From positions 4,307,501-4,371,500 of the forward strand of contig NZ_CP108080.1 of the NCBI RefSeq assembly GCF_036181745.1: a DNA stretch of 64,000 nt, given 5' to 3'. Numbering within the stretch: position 1 is the stretch's first letter; each line of letters opens with the position of its first letter. The notes beneath the pieces are model-generated. The model worked only from the letters and a program-made list of their open reading frames with translations, did not search any database and was not told the DNA's origin. The stretch is from Streptomyces sp. NBC_00259. GTDB lineage: Bacteria > Actinomycetota > Actinomycetes > Streptomycetales > Streptomycetaceae. Below are positions 7,246-15,852 of this stretch, piece by piece. A program made the position numbers and the translations under genes.

Positions 7246-9489
7246 TCACCCGCGCCCGCCGTTCCCATTGCCGCCGTCCTGGCCGCGGGTGGCGTTGCCG
7301 CCGATCAGTTCCGGGGGGAGGGAGATGCCGGGCCACGGCTCGGTGCCGCCGGGCCTGCCGGGCTTGTTGTCGTTGCCACGGCCGTCGTCCGGGCGGTCCT
7401 CGTCCTCGCCCTCGTCCTTTTCCTTCGACGTCTCGGGGATGTGGACGCCGTTGAAGTCCGGGGCCTCCTCGCCCTCCAGCGCTCCCGCCATCGCGTCCTT
7501 CCAGATCGGACCGGGAACCTGGCCACCGAAGACCTTGTCGTGGTACCGCCCGCCGATGGTGATGTTCACCATCTTCACCTTCTGGCTGGCGCTGCCGACC
7601 CAGACGGCGCCGGACATGTTCGGGGTGTAGCCGACGAACCAGGCGTTGCGCCGCTCGTCCGTCGTACCCGTCTTGCCCGCGTTGTCACGGTCGGTCAGAC
7701 CGGCCTCCTGGCCCGTACCGGAGTCGACCACGCCGCGCAGCAGCGTGTTGATGGTGTCCGCGGTCCGCTCGGACATCACCTTGCCGCACTCGGACTGCGG
7801 CACCTTCAGGCTCTCGCCGCCGGCCGTCTTGATGGACTCGATCGCGGTCGGAGTGCAGTGCGTGCCGCGGTTCGCGAACGTCGCGTACGCGTTGGCCATC
7901 GTCAGCGGCGCGATACCCGTCGAACCGAGGGTCAGCGGCGAAGGCGACACCGGCAGCTTCTCCCCGTTGCCCTGCACCACGCCCAGACGGTCGGTCATCT
8001 CCACGACCGGGCAGAGACCGATGTCTCCTATCATCTGGACGAAGTAGGTGTTGACGGACATCTCCATCGCCTCTCGGAGGGCGTAGGGTCCGACTTCCTT
8101 CTCGTTCTCGTTCTCGAGGGTGAAGCCCTGGTTCCGCCACGGCTTGTCGCCGCACGTCGGGATCGAGTCCGGGTACGGCATCTTGTACGGCGCCGGGTAC
8201 ATCTGCGTCGGCGGCCTGCCCTGCTCCAGCGCGGCCGCGGCCACGAACGGCTTGAAGGTCGAGCCGACCGGGAAGCCGTAGTTCGAGCCGCCCATCTTCG
8301 CGTTGACCGAGTAGTTGATCTGCGTCTCGTTCTCGCCGAAGCCGTACGGCTTGGACTGGCCCATCGCGAGGACCTTGCCGGTGCCGGGCTCGACCATCGT
8401 GATGGCGGCGGCGACCTTGTCGTCCTGGTTGACGTGGTCCTTCAGGGAGTCCTGTGCCGACCGCTGCGCCTGCGGGTTCAGGGTCGTGCGGATCGTCAGA
8501 CCGCCCTGGTTCCAGATCTTCGCCCGCTCCTCCCTGGTCTTGCCGAAGACCGGGTCGGAGAGGAAGACCTCACGGACGTAGTCGCAGAAGAAGCCCGCGC
8601 CGTTGACGGCCGTGATGCAGCCGTTCTGCGGCTTGCTGACCTTCAGCTTGATCGGGATTTCCTTGGCCTCGTCCGCCTCGGCCTGGGAGACGTCACCGAT
8701 GTCGGCCATCCGCTGCAGCACGGTGTTGCGCCGCTTGATGGCCTCCTCCCCGTCGTTGACGGGGTCGTAGCGGCTCGGCGACTGGACGATGCCGGCCAGC
8801 AGGGCCGCCTCCTCCAGCTTCAGGTTCTTCGCCGACTTGGAGAAGTAGCGCTTGGACGCCGCCTCGATGCCGTAGGCCTGCTGGCCGAAGAAGGTGATGT
8901 TGAGGTAGTTCTCGAGGATCTTCTTCTTCCCCAGCTCCTCCTCGACCTGGATCGCGTACTTGAGCTCGCGGACCTTGCGGCCGAGGGTCTGCTGGGTGGC
9001 CTGGGCGACCTTGTCCGGGTCGTCACCGGCCTCCTCGACGAAGACGTTCTTGACGTACTGCTGGGTGAGGGTCGACGCGCCCTGGGCGACGCCGCCCTCC
9101 TGCGCGTTGCGGTTCACCGCGCGCAGCACACCCTTGAGGTCGATCGCCCCGTGCTCGTAGAAGCGCGCGTCCTCGATCGCGACGATCGCCTTCTGCATGT
9201 ACGGCGAGACGTCCTTGAGGGCGACGACCGTACGGTCACGGGAGTAGACCGTGGCGATCTGTCCGCCCGTGGAGTCCAGGATCGTGGTGCGCTGGCTCAG
9301 CGGCGGAGTCTTGAGATTGGCGGGGATCTCGTCGAACCCCTCGACCGTGCCCTTGGCCGCAAGTCCCAGCGCGCCGGCGGCGGGCAGGGCGATGCCCGCC
9401 AGCACCGCTCCGGCGAGCACACTGACACCGAGGAACTTGGCGGCCTGCTGGGTCCCGGTCAGACCACCGCCCGAGCGCTTCTTCGACAT
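7246..9489 (-). CDS. Class A penicillin-binding protein (transglycosylase/transpeptidase)
   Basis: This 747-residue bifunctional PBP polymerises and cross-links peptidoglycan outside the membrane. One N-terminal transmembrane helix lies at about residues 15-45 after MSKKRSGGG. The GT51 transglycosylase domain has EDARFYEHGAID, GASTLTQQYVKN and the RKVRELKYAIQVEEELGK block. The transpeptidase domain has the SxxK serine motif in GSTFKPF, SVN (SxN) and KTGTT. The C-terminus is a Glu/Asp- then Gly/Asn-rich tail. The start is chosen by family length; no strong ribosome site is visible before it. It lies divergently upstream of wblA, the arrangement remembered for SCO3580. Confidence 0.93.
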   Translation of the reverse strand: MSKKRSGGGLTGTQQAAKFLGVSVLAGAVLAGIALPAAGALGLAAKGTVEGFDEIPANLKTPPLSQRTTILDSTGGQIATVYSRDRTVVALKDVSPYMQKAIVAIEDARFYEHGAIDLKGVLRAVNRNAQEGGVAQGASTLTQQYVKNVFVEEAGDDPDKVAQATQQTLGRKVRELKYAIQVEEELGKKKILENYLNITFFGQQAYGIEAASKRYFSKSAKNLKLEEAALLAGIVQSPSRYDPVNDGEEAIKRRNTVLQRMADIGDVSQAEADEAKEIPIKLKVSKPQNGCITAVNGAGFFCDYVREVFLSDPVFGKTREERAKIWNQGGLTIRTTLNPQAQRSAQDSLKDHVNQDDKVAAAITMVEPGTGKVLAMGQSKPYGFGENETQINYSVNAKMGGSNYGFPVGSTFKPFVAAAALEQGRPPTQMYPAPYKMPYPDSIPTCGDKPWRNQGFTLENENEKEVGPYALREAMEMSVNTYFVQMIGDIGLCPVVEMTDRLGVVQGNGEKLPVSPSPLTLGSTGIAPLTMANAYATFANRGTHCTPTAIESIKTAGGESLKVPQSECGKVMSERTADTINTLLRGVVDSGTGQEAGLTDRDNAGKTGTTDERRNAWFVGYTPNMSGAVWVGSASQKVKMVNITIGGRYHDKVFGGQVPGPIWKDAMAGALEGEEAPDFNGVHIPETSKEKDEGEDEDRPDDGRGNDNKPGRPGGTEPWPGISLPPELIGGNATRGQDGGNGNGGRG

Positions 9490-10002
9490 AGGGGGCAGCC
9501 TAATCCGTAGCCGGCGACGTTCAGCCGGAGCGGGGCTCCTCAGGGCGTTCGAGTACCAGACCGTGACATCCGAGCCCCGTGCCGTCATCTGAGCCCCGTG
9601 CCGACCGCCGAGCCCCGGCCGGACCGCACCGGCGTGACGACGTGAGGTGTCGACGTTCTCATTCGCCGGACACGCGTATATGCCTTGGCCTAAGCTGCTC
9701 CCAACTGTCACAGCAGTGCGGTTGCGTACCAACACCCCACAACATCTCCGGGACATCCCGAGGCGACGTCCTCTCCCGTTGCCCGAACCCAACTGCTTGG
9801 GAATGCCGGATTTGTCACGTATGCCCTCAGCTCACTCCTCCGGGTGATCTGCCGCTTACGCATAGTCCGTTCGGGCCATTCAAGATTGGGCCCGAAGGGG
9901 GTGTTGCGCTGTGCCCACCTTCCGTAACGTCCTCAACTGGCAGCGGTGAATATGCCGCTGCCGCCGTGGGGGAGCCTCGATTCGGGAGAGGACGGCGCCG
10001 GC
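9490..10002. other. Intergenic control region between PBP gene and wblA
   Basis: These 513 bases hold no convincing gene. They are less GC-rich than the flanks in places (for example around 9650-9830), as expected for promoters of two divergent genes. Streptomyces wblA is controlled by developmental regulators from a long upstream region, so the length fits (knowledge plus inference). I could not identify specific operators by eye. Confidence 0.5.
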
Positions 10003-10347
10003 ATGGGCTGGGTAACCGACTGGAGTGCGCAGGCAGCCTGCCGCACTACCGATCCGGATGAACTGTTCGTACAAGGAGCGGCGCAGAACAGGGCCAAGGC
10101 GGTGTGCACCGGATGCCCGGTGCGGACCGAGTGCCTGGCCGACGCGCTCGACAACCGTGTCGAGTTCGGCGTGTGGGGTGGCATGACCGAACGGGAGCGG
10201 CGCGCATTGCTGCGCAGGCGTCCCACCGTCACCTCCTGGCGCCGACTGCTCGAAACCGCGCGTACCGAGTACGAGCGGAGCGCGGGCATCCTGCCCGTGG
10301 GCCTCGAGGACGACGAGACGTACGAGACGTACGCGGCCGTGGGGTAG
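10003..10347 (+). CDS. wblA: WblA, WhiB-like iron-sulfur regulator
   Basis: This 114-residue WhiB-like protein is a [4Fe-4S] transcription partner that in Streptomyces represses antibiotic production and steers the switch to sporulation. The four cluster cysteines are Cys13, Cys35, Cys38 and Cys44 (AACRTT, KAVCTGCPVRTECLAD). They are followed by the GVWGG turn and a basic stretch RERRALLRRRPT, probably contacting DNA. I take the ATG giving MGWVTDWSAQ, which is the usual N-terminus, with GGGAGAGGA about 12 nt upstream. In-frame ATGs at 9946 and 9952 would add 17-19 residues and cannot be excluded. Neighbours (class A PBP upstream, two ArsA-like ATPases downstream) match the wblA locus. Confidence 0.93.
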   Translation: MGWVTDWSAQAACRTTDPDELFVQGAAQNRAKAVCTGCPVRTECLADALDNRVEFGVWGGMTERERRALLRRRPTVTSWRRLLETARTEYERSAGILPVGLEDDETYETYAAVG

Positions 10348-10614
10348 CTCCCGCGGTACGTCCCTCCTCGTCTCGTCACGTCAGGTATCACGTTCCGTCG
10401 CGCGGCTGGGGTCTGCTCACCAGTGGCTCCGGCCGCTCTGTGACCGCGGGCTCCGCGTCCGCGACGCGTGCCGTGCCATGCGCCGAGGCGTCCGCGACGC
10501 ATGCAGAGACGTGCGCGGTGACGTGCCCGGTGACACACGGGGACGAATGCGGGTCGGGTCAGGCCGGGTCAGCTACGCGGAGGCGTGGGTGTAGGCGCCT
10601 GCCGTCGCGACTCG

Positions 10615-11898
10615 TTACGCAGCTCCGGCCGAACCGCCACCGGTCGCGAGCCGGTCGCCGATGGTCCGAAGACCCACCAGATCGTGCACATCGCCCGGCA
10701 GGGCGGCCACTTCGGCCACCGCCACCTCCGGGTGAAGCGCGGTGAATCGGTCGCGCGTGCGCTGCTCTCGAGCGAGGACCTGCATCCGTTCGGCATGCAG
10801 ACGCAGCAGACCCGCGGTCAGTTGTGAGGTAGGGGGAGCCGAGGGTTGCCCGGGGGCCGACTCCACGGCGGGAGAGGTGGAAGAGGAGCCCGTGGAGTCA
10901 CGAACAGCAGCCTTCCCGGCCTCCTGATCCACAATGCCGCTCTCGTCAAGATTTTCCGCGGCCGCGAGCGCCCGCTCGGCCGACAGCCGGGCGGCGCCAC
11001 TGCCATGGACCCGGTTGAGCACCAGCCCGGCCAGCGGCATCTCCTCCGCCGCAAGCCGCTCCACGAAGTACGCCGCCTCGCGCAGCGCGTCCCGCTCGGG
11101 GGCGGCGACCACGAGAAAGGCCGTGCCGGGTGCCTGAAGCAGCCGGTACGTGGCATCCGCGCGGGTGCGGAACCCGCCGAACATCGTGTCCATCGCCGCC
11201 ACGAAGGTCTGGACGTCACGCAGCAACTGACCGCCCAGCAGCTTCCCGAGCGTGCCGGTCATCATCGACATACCGACATTCAGGAACTTCATCCCGGCCC
11301 GGCCGCCCATCTTCGCCGGGGCCATCAGCAGCCGGATGAACTTGCCGTCGAGGAACGACCCGAGCCGCTTCGGAGCGTCCAGGAAGTCCAGCGCCGACCG
11401 CGACGGGGGAGTGTCGACCACGATCAGGTCCCACTCGTCACGCGCCCGGAGCTGGCCCAGCTTCTCCATCGCCATGTACTCCTGCGTGCCCGCGAAACCG
11501 GCCGACAGGGACTGGTAGAAGGGGTTCTCCAGGATCGCGCGGGCCCGTGAGGGGTCCGCGTGCGCCTCGACGATCTCGTCGAAGGTGCGCTTCATGTCGA
11601 GCATCATGGCGTGCAGTTCCCCGTCGCCCTCGATGCCGGGCACCCGGCGCGGGGTGTTGTCGAGCAGGTCGATCCCCATCGACTGGGCCAGTCTGCGCGC
11701 CGGGTCGATGGTGAGGACGACCGCCTTGCGGCCGCGCTCGGCCGCCCGTACGCCCAGGGCCGCCGCCGTCGTCGTCTTGCCGACGCCGCCGGATCCGCAG
11801 CACACGACGATGCGGATGCCCGGGTCGTCGAGCAGCGGATCGATCTCCAGCAGCGGCGTGTCCTGCAGTGCGATGCCGTGCGTCATGGTCGACGTCAT
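10615..11898 (-). CDS. ArsA/GET3-like ATPase (second of pair)
   Basis: This 427-residue ArsA-family P-loop ATPase has a Walker A-type CGSGGVGKTTTAA with the deviant signature lysine region, switch I DPARRLAQSMG, and a DTPPSR switch II. No metal-binding ArsA cysteine triad or partner arsB gene is visible, so arsenite transport is unlikely. These actinobacterial paralogues are usually annotated as anion-transporting ATPases without proven substrate. A Ser/Pro/Thr-rich linker (about residues 320-350) separates the ATPase core from a helical C-terminus. It overlaps the preceding ArsA gene by 4 bp, so the two are probably made together and may act as a heterodimer. Both are transcribed toward wblA. 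Confidence 0.88.
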   Translation of the reverse strand: MTSTMTHGIALQDTPLLEIDPLLDDPGIRIVVCCGSGGVGKTTTAAALGVRAAERGRKAVVLTIDPARRLAQSMGIDLLDNTPRRVPGIEGDGELHAMMLDMKRTFDEIVEAHADPSRARAILENPFYQSLSAGFAGTQEYMAMEKLGQLRARDEWDLIVVDTPPSRSALDFLDAPKRLGSFLDGKFIRLLMAPAKMGGRAGMKFLNVGMSMMTGTLGKLLGGQLLRDVQTFVAAMDTMFGGFRTRADATYRLLQAPGTAFLVVAAPERDALREAAYFVERLAAEEMPLAGLVLNRVHGSGAARLSAERALAAAENLDESGIVDQEAGKAAVRDSTGSSSTSPAVESAPGQPSAPPTSQLTAGLLRLHAERMQVLAREQRTRDRFTALHPEVAVAEVAALPGDVHDLVGLRTIGDRLATGGGSAGAA

Positions 11899-12860
11899 CC
11901 GTTCACCCCGAGCTTTCGCAGTTCGGTCGCCAGCTGGTACAGCCCGGCCAGATCGATCCCCTCGCTCAGCAGGGGGAGTTCGTACGTCGGCAACCGCAGC
12001 TCCTCCAGCGCGGCGCGCTGTTCGCGCTCCAGCTCGACCCGCTGCGCATGCTCGGCGGCCTGCTCCAGCAGGGGCCCGACCAGCTTGGCCGAGCCGCTGA
12101 CGCCCGCCGCGGTCAGCGACTTGGCGATGTCCCGGCGGCGGCTCGTGGTCGCCGCGGTCCGTACCGCCTCCTCGTCGAGGATGTGCGGCCGCACCATGTT
12201 GACGATCACCTGGCCGGTCGGGAGGTCCGCGGCGCGGAGCTCGGCGACGCCGTCCGCGGTCTCCTGGACCGGCATCTCCTCCAGCAGCGTCACCAGGTGC
12301 ACCGCGGTCTCGGCGGATTTGAGCACGCGCATCACGGCCTGGGCCTGATTGTGTATCGGGCCGATCTTGGCCAGACCCGCCACCTCGTCGTTCACGTTCA
12401 GGAAGCGGGTGATGCGGCCGGTCGGCGGGGCGTCCATGACGACGTAGTCGTAGGCGTACTGCCCGCTCTTGTCCCGACGGCGCACGGCCTCACAGGCCTT
12501 GCCGGTCAACAGGACGTCCCGGACGCCCGGGGCGATGGTCGTCGCGAAGTCGATCGCGCCGAGCTTCTTGAGCGCCCGGCCCGCCGAGCCCAGCTTGTAG
12601 AACATCTGGAGGTAGTCGAGGAGGGCCCGCTCGGCGTCGATGGCCAGCGCGAAGACCTCGCCGCCGCCCGGAGCGACGGCGATCTTGCGTTCCTCGTAGG
12701 GCAGCGCCTCCGTCTCGAAGAGCTGCGCGATGCCCTGCCTGCCCTCGACCTCGACGAGAAGAGTGCGCTTTCCCTCGGTCGCGAGGGCGAGCGCGAGGGC
12801 CGCGGCGACCGTCGTCTTACCGGTACCGCCCTTGCCGCTGACGACCTGAAGCCTGCTCAC
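11895..12860 (-). CDS. ArsA/GET3-like ATPase (first of pair)
   Basis: This 321-residue ArsA-type ATPase starts MSRLQVVSGKGGTGKTTVAAALAL, with a full deviant Walker A (KGGTGKTT), and has DAPPTGR for switch II and LLVEVEGRQG after the P-loop. It is shorter than its downstream partner and lacks the Ser/Pro linker. The two-gene order, 4-bp ATGA overlap and adjacency to wblA are conserved in Streptomyces by my recollection. The role is unknown; membrane-protein targeting or partition-like functions are possible by fold. The upstream 220 bp form a divergent promoter region with the DUF4177 gene. Confidence 0.88.
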   Translation of the reverse strand: MSRLQVVSGKGGTGKTTVAAALALALATEGKRTLLVEVEGRQGIAQLFETEALPYEERKIAVAPGGGEVFALAIDAERALLDYLQMFYKLGSAGRALKKLGAIDFATTIAPGVRDVLLTGKACEAVRRRDKSGQYAYDYVVMDAPPTGRITRFLNVNDEVAGLAKIGPIHNQAQAVMRVLKSAETAVHLVTLLEEMPVQETADGVAELRAADLPTGQVIVNMVRPHILDEEAVRTAATTSRRRDIAKSLTAAGVSGSAKLVGPLLEQAAEHAQRVELEREQRAALEELRLPTYELPLLSEGIDLAGLYQLATELRKLGVNG

Positions 12861-13082
12861 GTCTTCGAGCCTAACCAGTCGGCCCGTGGGCTAAGCGACC
12901 CCGGGTCGGCTTGGGCGGGTCCGTGCGTCCCGCGGGTGTTCCGGGTGAGCACGTCCCATGGCGTCCGTTGGCCTCCGTGGGCGCCTCGCGGGCTTGGCAC
13001 GGTCGGTCGCACGGGCCCTGCCACGGGCAGTGGCACGAGCTGTGTCACGGGGCTGTCCGCCGGTGCGGCTACAGTCGGCTCC

Positions 13083-13241
13083 ATGACCAAGTGGGAATAC
13101 GCGACCGTGCCCCTTCTCGTGCACGCGACCAAGCAGATCCTGGACACCTGGGGCGAGGACGGCTGGGAGCTCGTCCAGGTCGTCCCCGGGCCGAACAACC
13201 CCGAGCAGCTCGTGGCCTACCTGAAGCGGGAGAAGTCATGA
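13083..13241 (+). CDS. Small DUF4177 protein
   Basis: This 52-residue protein begins MTKWEYATVPLL and contains the DUF4177 signature of an aromatic beta strand, a helix with ILDTWGEDGWELVQV, and a final strand VAYLKREKS. The function is unknown. The stop overlaps the next gene's ATG (ATGA), so it is coupled to the RidA protein. It is real rather than a chance frame, because the Gly-Trp-Glu-Leu-Val core is highly characteristic. Confidence 0.88.
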   Translation: MTKWEYATVPLLVHATKQILDTWGEDGWELVQVVPGPNNPEQLVAYLKREKS

Positions 13242-13708
13242 GCGGTGTCGTGGAGGCCAAGCTCGCGGAGCTCGGGCTGACGCTCCCCGGCGTCGTACCG
13301 CCGCTGGCGGCCTATCAGCCGGCCGTGCAGTCCGGCCCGTACGTCTACACCTCGGGCCAGCTCCCGATGGTCGAGGGCAAGCTTCCGGTGACCGGCAAGG
13401 TGGGCGCCGAGGTCACCCCGGAGGAGGCCAAGGAACTGGCCGCCACCTGTGCGCTGAACGCGCTGGCCGCCGTGAAGTCGGTCGCCGGTGACCTGGACCG
13501 TGTCGCCCGCGTCGTGAAGGTGGTCGGCTTCGTCGCCTCCGCCGCCGACTTCACCGGACAGCCGGGCGTCGTCAACGGCGCGAGCGAGCTGCTCGGCGCG
13601 GCGCTCGGCGACAAGGGTGTGCACGCGCGCAGCGCGGTGGGTGTCGCGGTGCTGCCGCTGGACGCCCCCGTCGAGGTCGAGATCCAGGTGGAGCTCGTCC
13701 AGGGCTGA
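13238..13708 (+). CDS. RidA/YjgF-family protein
   Basis: This 156-residue protein is of the longer RidA-like subgroup. RidA enzymes hydrolyse reactive enamine/imine intermediates such as 2-aminoacrylate. Family blocks visible are PPLAAYQPAVQSGPYVYTSGQLP, PEEAKELAATCALNALAAVKS, VVKVVGFVASAADF, and ARSAVGVAVLPLDAPVEVEIQVE. The catalytic Arg of RidA is expected near HARSAVGV and is present there. It starts inside the stop of the DUF4177 gene and is followed by a terminator-like hairpin, so the two form a short operon. Confidence 0.9.
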   Translation: MSGVVEAKLAELGLTLPGVVPPLAAYQPAVQSGPYVYTSGQLPMVEGKLPVTGKVGAEVTPEEAKELAATCALNALAAVKSVAGDLDRVARVVKVVGFVASAADFTGQPGVVNGASELLGAALGDKGVHARSAVGVAVLPLDAPVEVEIQVELVQG

Positions 13709-13808
13709 GTCGCCGAGCCGTCCGGTCTGCAGTCCAATCCAGCCGTCCGGTCCTGCCGACCGGTTCGCGTCCAGGACCGCGTCGTCCTGTCGGGCTGCGA
13801 GCGCTGCC

Positions 13809-13849
13809 ACGGCCCCGTCCTTGCCGGAATCCCGGCGGGGCGGGGCCGT
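13809..13849. terminator. Terminator-like hairpin after ridA-like gene
   Basis: A 9-bp GC-rich stem, ACGGCCCCG (13809-13817) with CGGGGCCGT (13841-13849), has an inner CCGG.. pairing in the loop. It lies 100 bases beyond the RidA stop and 120 before the Nudix start. No T-run follows. Confidence 0.5.
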
Positions 13850-13971
13850 TGCCGTGCACTGGGGGAAGGCCGCCGGGACGCTGCTGCGGGAGCCGGGTGA
13901 GGCGATCGAGGGGAAACGGGCGGTGGCGGCCGCCTCTCGAACATCCTCGCGTGAACGCATAGCATCCGCCC

Positions 13972-14883
13972 ATGTCCAATGGTCAGTGGTACCCACCGGA
14001 ATGGCCCGACCGGATCCGGGCGCTCGCCGAGGGCGAGATCACCGCCGTCACCCCCCGGCGGGCGGCGACCGTGATGCTGCTCAAGGACACTTCCGAGGGC
14101 GTACACGTCCATATGCTGCGCCGCCGCGCCTCCATGGCCTTTGCCGGAGGCGCGTACGTCTATCCCGGCGGTGGAGTGGACGAGCGGGACTCGAGGCCGA
14201 TCCGGTGGGCCGGCCCTCCCCTCGCGGAGTGGGCGGAGCGGCTCGGGGTGGCGGACGAGCCGTCCGCGCAGGCCATCGTGTGCGCGGCCGTCCGCGAGAC
14301 GTACGAGGAGGCGGGCGTCCTGCTCGCCGGCGAGACCGCGGACTCGGTCGTCGACGACACCACGGGCGACGACTGGGAGGCGGACCGGGCGGCGCTCGTC
14401 GACCGGAAGCTGTCGTTCGCCGAGTTCCTGGACCGCAGAGGGCTGGTGTTGCGTTCGGACCTGCTGGGCGCGTGGGCCCGCTGGATCACTCCGGAGTTCG
14501 AACCCCGCCGCTTCGACACCTGGTTCTTCGTCGCCGCGCTGCCCCAGGGCCAGCGGACGAGGAACGCCTCCACCGAAGCCGACCGTACGGTGTGGATCAG
14601 GCCCGCGGACGCCGCCGCCGGGTACGACAAGGGTGAGCTGCTGATGATGCCGCCGACCATCGCCACGCTGCGGGTGCTGGGGCGGTACGCGGCCGCCACG
14701 GACGCCCTCGCGGCGGCCGCCGGCCAGGACCTGGCACCGATCCTGGCTCAGGCACGCTTGGAGGAAGGGGAACTCGTCCTCAGCTGGCCGGGCCACGACG
14801 AGTTCACCAAGCACATCCCGACGGGACCGGCAGGACCGACCGGACCGACGGGATCGACCGGCTCGACGGGAGGCACGCGATGA
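13972..14883 (+). CDS. Nudix hydrolase, NUDT19-like
   Basis: This 303-residue Nudix hydrolase has a split Nudix box. PGGGVDERD supplies the glycine end, and REtyEEAGV, the metal-binding REUXEEXGU half, comes about 45 residues later. This long insertion is a known feature of NUDT19-type enzymes, which hydrolyse CoA derivatives; the substrate here is not established. The C-terminus is a short collagen-like run of G-P-A, G-P-T and G-S-T triplets. The 3' end overlaps the next ATG by 4 bp, so translation is coupled to the metallo-hydrolase. Confidence 0.85.
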   Translation: MSNGQWYPPEWPDRIRALAEGEITAVTPRRAATVMLLKDTSEGVHVHMLRRRASMAFAGGAYVYPGGGVDERDSRPIRWAGPPLAEWAERLGVADEPSAQAIVCAAVRETYEEAGVLLAGETADSVVDDTTGDDWEADRAALVDRKLSFAEFLDRRGLVLRSDLLGAWARWITPEFEPRRFDTWFFVAALPQGQRTRNASTEADRTVWIRPADAAAGYDKGELLMMPPTIATLRVLGRYAAATDALAAAAGQDLAPILAQARLEEGELVLSWPGHDEFTKHIPTGPAGPTGPTGSTGSTGGTR

Positions 14884-15710
14884 CGAACGCATCGGTGCTC
14901 CCGGGCCAGCCGCGCGACGCGGTGGTGTCCGGGCCCGCGACCGCGCGCGCGATCAACGTCCTCGCGCCCAATCCGTCCGCGATGACCCTGGACGGCACCA
15001 ACACCTGGATCGTCTCCGAGCCGGACTCCGATCTCGCCGTCGTCATCGATCCGGGCCCGCTCGACGACATACACCTCCAGAACGTCGTCGCGACCGCCGA
15101 GAAGGCAGGGAAGCGGATCGCCCTGACCCTGCTCACCCATGGGCACCCGGACCACGCCGAGGGGGCGGGCCGCTTCGCCGAGCTGACCGGCACGAAGGTG
15201 CGCGCCCTCGACCCGGCCCTGCGTCTCGGCGACGAGGGGCTCGCGGCGGGCCAGGTGATCCGTACCGGCGGCCTCGAGCTGCGGGTCGTCCCCACGCCCG
15301 GCCACACCGGCGACTCGCTCTGTTTCCATCTGCCCGCCGACCGGGCCGTGCTCACGGGCGACACGATCCTCGGGCGTGGCACGACCGTCGTCGCGCATCC
15401 GGACGGCCGCCTCGGCGACTATCTCGACTCACTGCGCCGGCTGCGCTCGCTGACCGTCGACGACGGGGTGCACATGGTGCTTCCCGGGCACGGCCCGGTG
15501 CTGGAGGACGCGCAGGGCGCGGTCGAGTTCTATCTGGCCCACCGCGCGAACCGCCTCGCCCAGGTCGAGACGGCCGTCGAGAACGGCCACCGCACGGCGG
15601 CCGATGTGGTGGCGCACGTGTACGCGGACGTGGACCGGTCGCTGTGGCCCGCGGCCGAGCTCTCGGTGCGGGCGCAACTGGAGTATCTGCGCGAGCACGG
15701 CCTGATCTAG
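14880..15710 (+). CDS. Metallo-beta-lactamase-fold hydrolase, LACTB2-like
   Basis: This 276-residue protein has the full metal site of the fold: HGHPDH (H-x-H-x-D-H), PGHTGDS, TGDTILG and LPGHGPV in the expected order, plus a C-terminal winged-helix-like segment (TAADVVAHVYAD through the LEYLREHG end). LACTB2-like proteins include endoribonucleases and thioesterase-like hydrolases; substrate assignment is not possible from sequence. Coupling to a Nudix hydrolase that may act on CoA compounds hints at acyl-CoA or nucleotide turnover (inference). Confidence 0.88.
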   Translation: MTNASVLPGQPRDAVVSGPATARAINVLAPNPSAMTLDGTNTWIVSEPDSDLAVVIDPGPLDDIHLQNVVATAEKAGKRIALTLLTHGHPDHAEGAGRFAELTGTKVRALDPALRLGDEGLAAGQVIRTGGLELRVVPTPGHTGDSLCFHLPADRAVLTGDTILGRGTTVVAHPDGRLGDYLDSLRRLRSLTVDDGVHMVLPGHGPVLEDAQGAVEFYLAHRANRLAQVETAVENGHRTAADVVAHVYADVDRSLWPAAELSVRAQLEYLREHGLI

Positions 15711-15852
15711 GACGCTCCGCCGGCTGCCGACCCCCGGCGGGAACCCGGCGGTGAGGTCCCGCCCGTGGGGACCCGGACCCGCCCTGTGCGCTTCACCCGT
15801 AGTGCTTTACGCTCCGCTTACTTCAGCGTTTTTTCGCACTCGGGGGGAAGCC

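Noticed and set aside
7102..9510. 802-codon open frame on the + strand opposite the PBP gene
   Set aside because: It is Arg/Leu/Val/Asp-rich with no family features and mirrors the codon bias of the real PBP gene on the other strand.
10615..12860. Arsenic resistance operon
   Set aside because: No arsB, arsR or arsC gene is present and no metal-binding cysteine set is evident; only the ATPase fold is shared.
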